Shown here: positions 46,927 through 55,204 of the stretch, piece after piece
Layout of the letters: every line of letters starts with the position of its first letter
Numbering within the stretch: the first letter of the stretch is position 1
Source: Streptomyces sp. NBC_01451
GTDB taxonomy: Bacteria; Actinomycetota; Actinomycetes; Streptomycetales; Streptomycetaceae
Direction: 5' to 3'
DNA: 64,000 nt
Assembly (NCBI RefSeq): GCF_036227485.1
Contig: NZ_CP109479.1
Span: 4,402,001-4,466,000 of the forward strand
Notes under the pieces: model-generated
Databases searched by the model: none
What the model saw: only the letters and a program-made list of their open reading frames with translations
What the model was told of the DNA's origin: nothing
Made by a program: the position numbers and the translations under genes

Positions 46927-48261
46927 CAGTGAGGGCCCCACCGGTGCACCTTGGGTTCTAGGAGTCGTCGCAACACCCCAGCTCAAGGGGTGCGATGGAG
47001 TTCGAGATCCGCAAGGTGCGGACGGTGGCGCAAGGGCGTAGGCAGCTGGTCCGTGAGCGGGAGGAATACTTCCGGCTCATGGATCAGGGCCTGAGCAGCT
47101 TGGAAGCCTGCCGACGCGTCGGGATCAATATCCGGACGGGCAAGCGGTGGCGCAACGGCCGCAACCCGTCGGGCAGGCACAAGGCGGCGCCACCGGTCAA
47201 AGCGGTGGCGCCGTCTCCCGGTCCGTCCCGGTATCTGCGTGAGGCCGACCGGATCCACATCGCCGACCGGCTGCGGGAGAAGGCCACGGTCCGCACGATC
47301 GCCGCCGAGCTGGGTCGCAGCCCGTCCACCATCAGCCGGGAGATCTGCCGCAACCGGCACCCCGGCAACGGCCAGTACCGGCCCTTCGCCGCCCAGGCCC
47401 GCGCCGACTCCCGCCGGCCCCGGCCCAAAACCGGCAAGATCGGCCAGAACCCGCAGTTGCGGGACTTCATCCAGAACCACCTGGACATACGGTGGAGCCC
47501 GGAGCAGATCTGCCAGGCTCTGCGGGCACAGTTCCCCCGGCGGCCGGAGATGCACGTGGTCCACGAGACGGTCTACCAGGCCCTCTACGTCCAAGGACGC
47601 GGCGAACTCCGCCGCGAACTGGCCAAAGCCCTCCGCTCGGGCCGCACCCGCCGCAAACCCCAGCAGCGCCAGCCGCGGTTCTCCACCCCCATGGTCATGA
47701 TCAGTGAACGCCCCGCCGAAGCCGAGGACCGGGCCGTTCCCGGCCACTGGGAAGGCGACCTGATCATCGGCAAGGACGGCGCCTCCGCCATCGGCACGCT
47801 GGTCGAGCGCGCCACCCGCTACGTGATGCTGCTGCACCTGCCCGACGGCCGAACCGCCGAACATGTCCGCGACGCCCTGGTCGAAACCGCCCAGACCCTG
47901 CCCGCCCACCTGGTGCGGTCACTGACCTGGGACCAGGGCTCCGAGATGGCCGCCCACGCCTCCTTCACCCTGGCCACCGACATCCCGGTCTACTTCTGCG
48001 ACCCGGCCAGCCCCTGGCAGCGCGGTTCGAACGAGAACACCAACGGCCTGCTGCGGCAGTACTTCCCCAAAGGCACCGACCTTGCGGTCCACACCCGCGA
48101 ACGCCTGGACGCCGTTGCCGCCGAGCTCAACGGCCGCCCACGCAAAACACTCGACTGGGAAACCCCAGCCGAGCGCCTGCATAAACTGCTCGCGGCCTGA
48201 TCAACCGACCACGTGTTGCAACGACCCCTCGAATCCGCCCACGCCGGTGGGGCCCTCACTG
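46927..48261. mobile_element. IS30-family insertion sequence, intact
   Basis: A 1,335-bp element with perfect 18-bp terminal inverted repeats: CAGTGAGGGCCCCACCGG at 46927-46944 and its reverse complement at 48244-48261. The repeats extend inward imperfectly to GTCGTCGCAACAC / GTCGTTGCAACAC, about 46 bp in all. It encodes one transposase, 46995-48200. A clear target duplication is not seen next to the repeats, so either the duplication has decayed or the true ends differ by a base or two. It sits between the gene at 46437 and the SCO5918-like gene (stop at 48290) without cutting either. Confidence 0.92.
46995..48200 (+). CDS. IS30-family transposase
   Basis: A 401-residue DDE transposase. The N-terminus carries a DNA-binding HTH (LSSLEACRRVGINIRTGKRWRNGRN, and later EADRIHIADRLREKATVRTIAAELGRSPSTISREICRN). 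The catalytic triad is visible: first D in HWEGDLIIG (about residue 254), second D in LTWDQGSEM (about 313) and E in SNENTNGLLRQYFPKG (about 346), which is the IS30 signature. Uninterrupted and flanked by matching inverted repeats, so it may still be active. Confidence 0.95.
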   Translation: MEFEIRKVRTVAQGRRQLVREREEYFRLMDQGLSSLEACRRVGINIRTGKRWRNGRNPSGRHKAAPPVKAVAPSPGPSRYLREADRIHIADRLREKATVRTIAAELGRSPSTISREICRNRHPGNGQYRPFAAQARADSRRPRPKTGKIGQNPQLRDFIQNHLDIRWSPEQICQALRAQFPRRPEMHVVHETVYQALYVQGRGELRRELAKALRSGRTRRKPQQRQPRFSTPMVMISERPAEAEDRAVPGHWEGDLIIGKDGASAIGTLVERATRYVMLLHLPDGRTAEHVRDALVETAQTLPAHLVRSLTWDQGSEMAAHASFTLATDIPVYFCDPASPWQRGSNENTNGLLRQYFPKGTDLAVHTRERLDAVAAELNGRPRKTLDWETPAERLHKLLAA

Positions 48262-48289
48262 TGTGTCCGGCTCGCGCCGGTCCGGTCGG

Positions 48290-48601
48290 TCAGACGGACA
48301 CCGGGGTGCCGAGCAGCGCCGAGGCCCGCTCGAACGGGCTCTCGGTGCGCACCTCCGGCTCAGCCACGGGCAGGGTGCCGCAGGTGAAGCCGAGCCGGGT
48401 CATGGCCCGTACCACTTCGCCGGCGCTGAAATCGCGGGGGTCCTGACGGGTGACGACCTGACCGACCTGCTTGACGGGGTAGCGGCGGCGTCCGACGATC
48501 ACGGACTCGCCGGTGACCGGCTCGGGCTTGATGCCCTTCATCGACTCCAGCACACCGCTCTTGGTCAGGTCGAACGGGAAGCGTGCGATGACACAGCGCA
48601 T
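48290..48601 (-). CDS. SCO5918-family protein
   Basis: A 103-residue protein, MRCVIARFPFDLTKSGVLESMKGIKPEPVTGESVIVGRRRYPVKQVGQVVTRQDPRDFSAGEVVRAMTRLGF. It fits what I know as the SCO5918 family, which sits next to DEAD-box helicases and cold-shock genes in Streptomyces. Small, basic and soluble; a role in RNA metabolism in the cold is inferred from context. The gene is 97 bp after the CBS gene on the same strand and ends 29 bp from the IS30 element. Confidence 0.75.
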   Translation of the reverse strand: MRCVIARFPFDLTKSGVLESMKGIKPEPVTGESVIVGRRRYPVKQVGQVVTRQDPRDFSAGEVVRAMTRLGFTCGTLPVAEPEVRTESPFERASALLGTPVSV

Positions 48602-48698
48602 GATGCCTCACAGGGAGAAGGAGAGACGGAAGGACTCGGGACTGCCGAGGGGGAGACGAGCGGACGGCGGCACAGGCCCCGGCCACGGTGAAGCGGGT

Positions 48699-49025
48699 TC
48701 AGCCGGCGAGACCGAGGACGCCCGGGGTGCCGCCGTGTCCGGCGGGCCCGTCGGCGTCGGTGATGTCGCTCAGCCGGATGCGGTCCGTGTAGCCGCGGCT
48801 GTCCCGGACCGCGGCGAGCCGCGCCCGGGTGACCAGGCCCACGTACTGACCGTCCTCGTCGCGCAGGACCAGATGTCCCGTCCCGGCGGCGGCAGCGACG
48901 GACAGCGCCACCTCCACGGTCATGTCGTGCCAGACCTGCGGTCCGGTCACGTCCATGACGTCGTCCGCCGCGCTGGGCGCGGGGTCGGCGGTCGCCGGGC
49001 GGGGTTGCATCTGGACCAGCGGCAA
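48699..49025 (-). CDS. CBS-domain protein
   Basis: A 108-residue protein with one CBS-type unit (ADDVMDVTGPQVWHDMTVEVALSVAAAAGTGHLVLRDEDGQYVGLVTRARLAAVRDS, about residues 20-78). CBS domains bind adenosine-type ligands as pairs, so it would need to dimerise. It is the middle gene of the minus-strand group helicase (49089-50621), CBS, SCO5918-like. Start by ATG at 49025; GGAGGCACTCTTTGCC lies before it. Confidence 0.75.
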   Translation of the reverse strand: MPLVQMQPRPATADPAPSAADDVMDVTGPQVWHDMTVEVALSVAAAAGTGHLVLRDEDGQYVGLVTRARLAAVRDSRGYTDRIRLSDITDADGPAGHGGTPGVLGLAG

Positions 49026-49088
49026 AGAGTGCCTCCTGCGGAGATGACGGGGATGACGAAGGTGGGACGGATTCCCGGCGGGAAGGTG

Positions 49089-50621
49089 CTACGCCGCCGC
49101 AGCGACGTTGGGCCGGCGTGCGGGCGCGCGCCCGGCCGCCGAGGCGGGGCGGCGACGGCCACGCGAGGTGGTGCCGCTGCCGCGCTTCTTGGGACGCTCG
49201 ACCACCGGCGCCTTGATGACGACCGGGATGCCCGAGGGGGTCTGGGCGCCGGTGATGCGGTGCAGTGCCTCTTCGCCGGCGCGGACCTGGGTGGTCTGCG
49301 GGACGATGCCGGCCGCCGCCATCAGGCGGGTCATGTCGCGGCGCTGGTTCGGGGTGACCAGGGTGACGACGCTGCCGGACTCACCGGCGCGGGCGGTACG
49401 GCCGCCGCGGTGGAGGTAGTCCTTGTGGTCGGTCGGCGGGTCGACGTTGACGACGAGGTCGAGGTTGTCGACGTGGATGCCGCGCGCCGCGACGTTGGTC
49501 GCCACCAGCACGTTGACGTGCCCGCTCTTGAACTGCGTCAGCGTGCGGGTGCGCTGCGGCTGCGACTTCCCGCCGTGCAGCGCGGCGGCCCGTACCCCGC
49601 TGTTCAGGAGCTGCTCGGTGAGGCGGTCGACCGCGTGCTTGGTGTCGAGGAACATGATCACGCGGCCGTCGCGGGCCGCGATCTCGACGGTGGCCGAGTG
49701 CTTGTCGGCGCCGTGGACCTGCAGCACGTGGTGCTCCATCGTCGTGACCGCACCGGCCGAGGGGTCGACGGAGTGCACGACCGGGTCGCTCAGGTAACGG
49801 CGCACGAGCAGGTCGACGTTGCGGTCGAGGGTCGCGGAGAACAGCATGCGCTGGCCCCCGGGACGGACCTGGTCGAGCAGCGCGGTGACCTGCGGCATGA
49901 AGCCCATGTCGGCCATCTGGTCGGCCTCGTCGAGGACGGTGATGGCGACCTGGTCCAGTCGGCAGTCGCCGCGGTCGATGAGGTCCTTGAGGCGTCCGGG
50001 GGTGGCGACGACGATCTCGGCACCGCCGCGCAGCGCGCTGGCCTGCCTGCCGATCGGCATCCCGCCCACCACCGTGGCGAGCCTCAGCCGTACGGCGCGT
50101 GCGTACGGGGTGAGCGCGTCGGTGACCTGCTGCGCAAGCTCACGCGTCGGTACGAGGACCAGACCCAGCGGCTGCCTGGCCTCGGCGCGCTGCCCGACCG
50201 TACGGGCCAGCAGCGCCAGGCCGAAGGCGAGCGTCTTGCCGGAGCCGGTGCGCCCGCGGCCCAGTACGTCCCGGCCGGCGAGGGAGTTCGGCAGGGTCGC
50301 GGCCTGGATCGGGAAGGGCACGGTCACGCCCTGGGTGCCGAGCGCGGCCAGCAACTCCTTGGGCATGTCGAGATCGGCGAAGGCCTCCACCGCGGGAAGC
50401 GCGGGGGTGATCGTCTCGGGGAGAGCGAACTCACCCTGGATCGCGGCGGGCCGACGGCCGTAACCGCCGCCACCACCGCCGGAGCGGCCCTGCCCACCGG
50501 AGCGGCCCTGCCCGCCGGACCGGCCGGCGGTCGACGAACCCGATCGGCCACCGCTCCGTCCGGCAGCGGCACCGCCGTTACGGGTGCGGGAAAAACGGTC
50601 GTTCGTACGTGTGCGGTTCAT
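49089..50621 (-). CDS. DEAD-box RNA helicase
   Basis: A 510-residue ATP-dependent RNA helicase. Motifs in order: Q motif (FPIQAATLPNSLAGRDVLGRGRTGSGKT, with Walker A RTGSGKT), Ia VPTRELAQQV, GG, TPGRL, II as DEAD within VLDEADQMADMGF, III SAT, IV IMFLDTKHAVDRLTEQL, V and VI ending HRGGRTARAG. A Gly/Ser/Arg-rich N-terminus (RSGGQGRSGGQGRSGG, about 25-60) and an Arg-rich C-terminus probably bind RNA. GAGGAAGG lies 5 nt before ATG 50621. It is near a cold-shock gene, so a role in unfolding RNA at low temperature is likely. Confidence 0.95.
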   Translation of the reverse strand: MNRTRTNDRFSRTRNGGAAAGRSGGRSGSSTAGRSGGQGRSGGQGRSGGGGGGYGRRPAAIQGEFALPETITPALPAVEAFADLDMPKELLAALGTQGVTVPFPIQAATLPNSLAGRDVLGRGRTGSGKTLAFGLALLARTVGQRAEARQPLGLVLVPTRELAQQVTDALTPYARAVRLRLATVVGGMPIGRQASALRGGAEIVVATPGRLKDLIDRGDCRLDQVAITVLDEADQMADMGFMPQVTALLDQVRPGGQRMLFSATLDRNVDLLVRRYLSDPVVHSVDPSAGAVTTMEHHVLQVHGADKHSATVEIAARDGRVIMFLDTKHAVDRLTEQLLNSGVRAAALHGGKSQPQRTRTLTQFKSGHVNVLVATNVAARGIHVDNLDLVVNVDPPTDHKDYLHRGGRTARAGESGSVVTLVTPNQRRDMTRLMAAAGIVPQTTQVRAGEEALHRITGAQTPSGIPVVIKAPVVERPKKRGSGTTSRGRRRPASAAGRAPARRPNVAAAA

Positions 50622-50873
50622 GCGGAACCTTCCTCGATGCGGCTCACATCTAGGAATTTCCGCAGCGAAGAGCGGCGCGGAGAATTGCAAGAATGGGCCG
50701 AAAGAATGCGAAAGCGAATCTGGCCGGCAGTGAATTCGCGCGGGCTCAGAGAATGAATTGGGTGACTCGAACGGAGCGATGTCCGGGGCATTCACAACGC
50801 CCACAGGCTCATCGAAGCCGTCATCTCACAGATGGTGCAGGTAAAGCGGGTGAGACCATTGCGAAAAATGCAT

Positions 50874-50915
50874 GCAGCTGGGGCCCGCACCCCGAGGGAT
50901 GCGGGACCCAGCTGC
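50874..50915 (-). terminator. Terminator after the second cold-shock gene
   Basis: Arms GCAGCTGGGGCCCGCA (50874-50889) and TGCGGGACCCAGCTGC (50900-50915), one mismatch, with a 10-nt loop. On the minus strand a T-run (ATGCATTTTTCGC) follows. It ends the cold-shock transcript 17 bp after the stop. Confidence 0.88.
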
Positions 50916-50931
50916 ACAGTACGCGTCAGCG

Positions 50932-51135
50932 TCAGACAAGAACGATGTTCTCGGCCGTCGGGCCCTTCTGGCCCTGCGCGATGTCGAAGTTGACCTTCTG
51001 GCCTTCGAGCAGCTCGCGGAAGCCCTGGGCGGAGATGTTCGAGTAGTGGGCGAACACGTCAGGGCCGCCACCATCCTGCTCGATGAATCCGAAACCCTTT
51101 TCCGCGTTGAACCACTTCACGGTACCAGCAGCCAT
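50932..51135 (-). CDS. Cold-shock protein (CspA family)
   Basis: A 67-residue OB-fold protein ([39 protein letters not shown]) with RNP-1 KGFGFI and RNP-2 VFAHY. It starts at ATG 51135, with AAGGAG 8 nt before it. The long AT-rich leader up to about 51300 on the minus strand (with GAATTAAAATTTCGGG) is likely the cold-shock regulatory leader. It is adjacent to the helicase group, as in other Streptomyces genomes. Confidence 0.96.
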   Translation of the reverse strand: MAAGTVKWFNAEKGFGFIEQDGGGPDVFAHYSNISAQGFRELLEGQKVNFDIAQGQKGPTAENIVLV

Positions 51136-51300
51136 GTCATATCTCCTTCAGGGGCAGTGCTACGGGTCCACACAGCGCAGACTCCGTGTCGCCGCGATGA
51201 TTACCCCGTCCGGAAAAACCGGAATTAAAATTTCGGGAACCACAACTGCAACTTAGATCGACAGTAGCACACTGCGACGGCCGACGGACGTTGAATAACT

Positions 51301-51810
51301 CTCAGCTATTTATTGCGGCAAATAACCTGCCCGTACGTTCCGTCAATATCTCAGCTCGCGGCCACAGATATTGGGGCGTGCCCGACGGAGGGCCTGTCCC
51401 GCGGGCCGCACTGTCGGCCGGCGGTCGGCCGCACGGCCCGCCGTCAGCCACGGAAACCACCGATCCGCTTCCGTCGGAACCTCACCACCCCGAAAACGCA
51501 CAGCGCCCGACACTCGTACGCCGTGCCGACAACCGCGCCCACCTGCTGCGGACGCTCCCGCAGGCCGCCGAGCAGGCCACCCGCTCCGTCATGCGCTTCC
51601 GGTGCCGCTACCGGGTTCCGTCCCGGCGGAACCAGCGGCGCCGCACGTCCGGCAGGCCGGGACCCGCACACTCCCAAGGCCCACCGCAGCGCGTGCCTTC
51701 GTCGTACCCGGTACCCGTTCGTGTCACAGCAGGGTGACTCCGCCCACACAGCCCCCGCACGCGAACCATGATGCTCCCCCGACTCGCACACCGCCCCTGG
51801 GGGAACCAGC
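51301..51810. other. Gene-free stretch before the PASTA-like lipoprotein
   Basis: About 500 bp. The open frames are Arg/Pro/Thr-rich and unlike proteins of this genome; I see no RNA gene. It must hold the promoter of the lipoprotein gene and possibly that of the cold-shock gene at its left end. Confidence 0.5.
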
Positions 51811-52233
51811 ATGCGCATCCGGACCGTCTCAGCCGTACTCGCCTCCGCAGCACTGCTCACGCTCACCGCCTGCGCGAACACCGACAACACCGGCCCCAGC
51901 AGGCCGGACACCTCGTCCCAGGACACCGACGACCGCACGAAGCAGGACACCACCACCACCGAAACCAGCCCGGAAACACCTGACAGCACCACGGAAGCGG
52001 CCCCCGAAGCGGCAACGCTGCCCGACCTCGTCGGCCAGGACCTCCAGGCCGCCCAGGACGAGGCGCAAGCCGCCGGCTTCTACGTCCTCGACGACCAGGA
52101 CGCCGGCGGCCAGAACCGCTTGCAGGTCTTCGACCGCAACTGGACGGTCTGCAGCCAGGACCCCGAGCCCGGCACGCACCCCACGGACACGCCCGTGACC
52201 CTGTACGCCGTCAAGGACGACGAGACCTGCTGA
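51811..52233 (+). CDS. Lipoprotein with PASTA-like domain
   Basis: A 140-residue lipoprotein. The signal peptide ends at the lipobox LTAC (C21). A Thr/Asp/Glu/Ser-rich linker (about 22-66) leads to a single PASTA-like domain (LPDLVGQDLQAAQDEAQAAGFYVLDDQDAGG...CSQDPEPGTHPTDTPVTLYAV, about 69-136). Two Cys residues (117 and 140) could form a disulfide. PASTA domains bind peptidoglycan or beta-lactams in kinases; here it is probably anchored outside the cell. It starts at ATG 51811, 8 nt after GGGGG. Confidence 0.85.
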   Translation: MRIRTVSAVLASAALLTLTACANTDNTGPSRPDTSSQDTDDRTKQDTTTTETSPETPDSTTEAAPEAATLPDLVGQDLQAAQDEAQAAGFYVLDDQDAGGQNRLQVFDRNWTVCSQDPEPGTHPTDTPVTLYAVKDDETC

Positions 52234-52477
52234 CACATCCCGCTGACCGGTCCGACCTGCCGACGCCCCGGGCATCAGGAGATCGCGACTCGGCGATGTC
52301 CCGGGGCCCGTACGCGTATCCCCATCGTCAACGGGCTTGGGTGTCCTCTATATGCGCCCGTTGGCCCCTGCGAGGTCACAGTCACGCCCGCCTGGTCACG
52401 ACACGGACACACCCGGCCACGCTCCCACCCCTCGCCAAGCATGATGCCCACCTCGACAGGCACGTCCAGGGGGGACC

Positions 52478-53074
52478 ATGCGCACAACCACCATCACCTT
52501 CACCGTCGCTCTGCTGCTGGCCGCAGCCACGGCCTGTTCCGGGAGTGGCGACGCCGAGAAGCACGTGGCGAAGCCCAGCACCACGGCGACCACGAAGACC
52601 TCGAAGACCTCGAAGGAGAGCACCGCAGCGGAGCCGAGCGCGAGAGGTGAGGCGCCCCGCGCGCTCGGAAAACCGTTCAGCTTCACGACCGACGGAGCGA
52701 CGATGGTGATGACCGTGCTCTCGTACGAGCAGGGGCGGTTCCACCCGCGGCAGTCCGCCGACAAGGAGTTCGGCACGACCGGGTACACGTGGGCGGCCGT
52801 CGAGATCAAGGCGTGCCTGAAGAACGGAGTCGGCGCGGTGACCCGCTACCCGTGGGCCCTCGCCTACGCGGACGGAGCGCGGATCAAGCCGAGCGGCGTG
52901 ACGTACGGCGACTTCCCGAAGCCGGAGTATCCCTACGCGGCGACCGTGAAGCCCGGCACGTGCGTGCGGGGCAAGACCGTCTTCGCGGTGCCGGCGAAGC
53001 AACGGCCCGAGCGCGTGCTGTACACCTCGACGACGCTGAGGACTCCGGCGGAGTGGGCGGTCCCGAAGGCGTGA
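52478..53074 (+). CDS. Lipoprotein, DUF4352-like
   Basis: A 198-residue lipoprotein with a signal peptide ending ATAC (C20), followed by a Ser/Thr/Lys-rich linker and a beta-rich domain from about residue 65 (PFSFTTDGATMVMTVLSYEQ...GYTWAAVEIKACLKNGVGAV...YAATVKPGTCVRGKTVFAVP), which resembles the DUF4352-type immunoglobulin-like fold. Two cysteines (112 and 167) may pair. It starts at ATG 52478 just after GGGGGACC. The two lipoprotein genes are separated by 244 bp and may be independently expressed. Confidence 0.8.
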   Translation: MRTTTITFTVALLLAAATACSGSGDAEKHVAKPSTTATTKTSKTSKESTAAEPSARGEAPRALGKPFSFTTDGATMVMTVLSYEQGRFHPRQSADKEFGTTGYTWAAVEIKACLKNGVGAVTRYPWALAYADGARIKPSGVTYGDFPKPEYPYAATVKPGTCVRGKTVFAVPAKQRPERVLYTSTTLRTPAEWAVPKA

Positions 53075-53175
53075 CCGGACGCCCCTCGTGTGCAACCGGG
53101 TTCAGGGTGACGTCCTCGCGTCCGTCGTCCGAGCACCGGCCGAGCCAACGACCACCCAACCCCCGGAAACGACGA

Positions 53176-53210
53176 AAGCCCCAGCTCGGATCCACTCCGA
53201 ACTGGGGCTT
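53176..53210 (-). terminator. Terminator of the former tRNA-Lys
   Basis: Arms of 15 bp (53176-53190 and 53196-53210, core AAGCCCCAG...CTGGGGCTT, one mismatch) with a 5-nt loop, followed on the minus strand by TTTCGTCG. It sits just beyond the 3' end of the truncated tRNA-Lys. Confidence 0.75.
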
Positions 53211-53215
53211 ACCCG

Positions 53216-53262
53216 TAGACCCTGTGGGACTCGAACCCACAACCAATGGATTAAAAGTCCTG
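53216..53262 (-). pseudogene. 3' half of a tRNA-Lys (TTT), integration-site relic
   Basis: On the minus strand the sequence CCAGGACTTTTAATCC (anticodon TTT) is followed by the T-arm GTGGGTTCGAGTCCCAC and the acceptor strand AGGGTCTA, which is a good tRNA-Lys 3' half. The D-arm and 5' acceptor that should lie at 53263-53300 are replaced by unrelated sequence (GCAAGCTTTGGC). Half-tRNAs of this kind mark where a tyrosine-integrase element has inserted: the 3' half and natural terminator stay on one side of the element while a complete tRNA is rebuilt at the other. The element would then extend to the right. Confidence 0.8.
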
Positions 53263-53577
53263 GCCAAAGCTTGCTGGGCGGTTCCGGACGCTGACTCGGT
53301 GTCCGGAACGACCAGGTCAGGGCAGGTGCCGCTCCGTCTCAGTCCGCGTCGTGATGGCCTCTGCTGCCTCATCCGCTCACGCATCGCTCACGCACGGCGG
53401 GCCGCTGAGCAGCAGCTTCGTACGTCCCGTGAGGGACGCCGAGGAGCCGGTTTCCTCATGCGCCACTGGTGAGACATGCCGCTCACAGGGCCAGAGCCCT
53501 GTGATTCCGTGAGCGACGCCAACTGCGGGGCGCTTGCGGACGGACAGGAGCACGTCGGCGACCTCGGCCGCGATGCC

Positions 53578-54315
53578 TCACGACGCGGGATCGGTCAGGT
53601 TGGGATCCGCGTGTCCTTCGACCACCTCGCGGGCCACGTCCTTCAGCGGTCGCTGACATGAGCGGGCGTGTTTGCGCAGAAGATCGAAAGCTTCGTCCAG
53701 GGACACCGCTCGGAGAGTCGAGAGCACGCCCTTGGCCTGTTCGATGACCACGCGGCTGGTCAACGCCTGTTCCAGCTGGTCGGTGAGCATCCGGCTGCGA
53801 TCGGCCTCGCGGGCGCCTTCCAGAAGGACGGCGGTGAAGTCGGCGAGCGACCGGCCGAGAGCCAGCGTCGCCGGGGAGAAGGCATGCCGTGTGCAGGACA
53901 GCAGGATGAGCGCACCGCTCGTTCCGCCGTGCTGGCGCAGGGGAAGGGCCACGACGCGGGTGTAGCCCAGCTTCAGCGCCCGCCGGGTGTAGTGCGGCCA
54001 CTGCTGCCTGGTGGGACGGCTGCCGAGAGCCACCTGGGCCCAGGGGCCCGGGTCGGCCTGACGACAGTCGTGGCCGGGGCCCTCCCGCCACCCGACTGCT
54101 TCGTGTTCCAGGCGCGACACCTGGGGGTTGGAGCCTGCCACTTGCGCGGTGTCGTAGCCCTTGGGGGCGAACACCACGGTCGCGGCATGGGTGCCGAGCA
54201 GGGCCGGGGCACGCTGCGCCAGCACGGACAACGGCCCGGGTTTGTCCGACGAACGGTCCGCCGTGCTGCCGGCCAGGGCTACGAACGCGTCGGCCAGCCG
54301 CTGTTCGGGCGTCAT
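53578..54315 (-). CDS. GAF-ANTAR domain protein
   Basis: A 245-residue protein. An N-terminal GAF-like sensor domain (about 15-165) with AATVVFAPKGYDTAQVAGSNPQVSRLEHEAVGWREGPGHDC and LSCTRHAFSPATLALGRSLADFTAVLLEG is followed by a helix and an ANTAR domain (about 175-238: LEQALTSRVVIEQAKGVLSTLRAVSLDEAFDLLRKHARSCQRPLKDVAREVVEG). ANTAR domains bind twin-hairpin RNA and stop termination. Last of four genes on the minus strand, 12 bp after the previous one. ATG 54315 follows GAGAGGTGCC. Confidence 0.88.
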   Translation of the reverse strand: MTPEQRLADAFVALAGSTADRSSDKPGPLSVLAQRAPALLGTHAATVVFAPKGYDTAQVAGSNPQVSRLEHEAVGWREGPGHDCRQADPGPWAQVALGSRPTRQQWPHYTRRALKLGYTRVVALPLRQHGGTSGALILLSCTRHAFSPATLALGRSLADFTAVLLEGAREADRSRMLTDQLEQALTSRVVIEQAKGVLSTLRAVSLDEAFDLLRKHARSCQRPLKDVAREVVEGHADPNLTDPAS

Positions 54316-54327
54316 GGCACCTCTCCC

Positions 54328-55182
54328 TCAGATGAGTTTCCGGTCCCCGTAAACGATCTGCCGGGCGAGGGCGTCGGATGACACCTCCTCGGCGAAGGCC
54401 ACGGCCTTGATGAGCGCCAGCGCGTCCACGACGGAGCAGCCCGCCCGTACGGACACCATGCCGACCGCCTGGTGCACAGTGGCTCGGATGTCGGTTCCGC
54501 CGTAGAGGTCCGGGTCGGCGTCGGGGTCGAGCAGCACGATGCGGGTGAGGGCCTCGGCGACCTCGGCGAGGCGGGCGGGTCTCGCATCGGCGGGCCGCGG
54601 GTCGAACACCGTCAGCGACCCGATACAGCTGCCCTGTATCCGCAGCGGTACGGCGGCCACCGAGGCGATTCCCAGCGAGACCAGGGAAGGCCCGTACCCC
54701 GGCCAGCGTGCCTCGATCTCGGGCCCGGACACATGCACCGGACGGTGTTCCGTCGCCGCGTCCTGGCCCGGCCCCTCGCCGAGTACGTACTCCAGGTCCT
54801 GGGCCGCGCGGGACAGTTGGTCGGAGACGGCGACCGCGAGATGGTTCTGGTCGGTGTCAAGCAGTGCCATCGCCGCGCTGTCGGTACCGCATGCTTCCGC
54901 GACCACCGTCATGAACCGCGGCCGAGTACCCGGCCCGCCGGCCCACGCCGTCGCGCGGAGGGCGAAGCTGTCCTGGAGGCGGGCCGAGGCGCGATGGCAC
55001 TCGGCAGTTCGGCGATGCGTACTCGCGATCTGGGAGTGGAACTCCCGCCCGGGTTTCGCGGCCAGGAGTTCGTGCCGCTCGGCGGTCGCGTCCGCCCGGT
55101 CGGCGCGCTCCCGGGCCAGCGCGGCACGTTGCCGTGCCACCGCTGCCAGACCGAGGTCCTCGATGCGCCCCTGCGGGTCCAT
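54328..55182 (-). CDS. GAF-ANTAR domain protein (second copy)
   Basis: A 284-residue protein with a helical N-terminus (about 1-90, RADRADATAERHELLAAK), a GAF domain (about 88-215: SAAMALLDTDQNHLAVAVSDQLSRAAQDLEYVLGEGPGQDAATEHRPVHV, GIASVAAVPLRIQGSCIGSLTVFDP) and a C-terminal ANTAR (ATVHQAVGMVSVRAGCSVVDALALIKAVAFAEEVSSDALARQIV, about 228-278). The GAF pocket residues (GEGPGQDAA) are conserved. It follows the CheR-PAS gene by 22 bp and precedes the other GAF-ANTAR gene by 12 bp. The two differ enough to sense different signals. Confidence 0.88.
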   Translation of the reverse strand: MDPQGRIEDLGLAAVARQRAALARERADRADATAERHELLAAKPGREFHSQIASTHRRTAECHRASARLQDSFALRATAWAGGPGTRPRFMTVVAEACGTDSAAMALLDTDQNHLAVAVSDQLSRAAQDLEYVLGEGPGQDAATEHRPVHVSGPEIEARWPGYGPSLVSLGIASVAAVPLRIQGSCIGSLTVFDPRPADARPARLAEVAEALTRIVLLDPDADPDLYGGTDIRATVHQAVGMVSVRAGCSVVDALALIKAVAFAEEVSSDALARQIVYGDRKLI

Positions 55183-55204
55183 GGGCCCAGGCTACGCCGC
55201 AGGG

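Noticed and set aside
53223..53285. Protein-like reading VGLEPTTNGLK across the tRNA-Lys relic
   Set aside because: This is the well-known false translation of a tRNA-Lys 3' region, not a gene.
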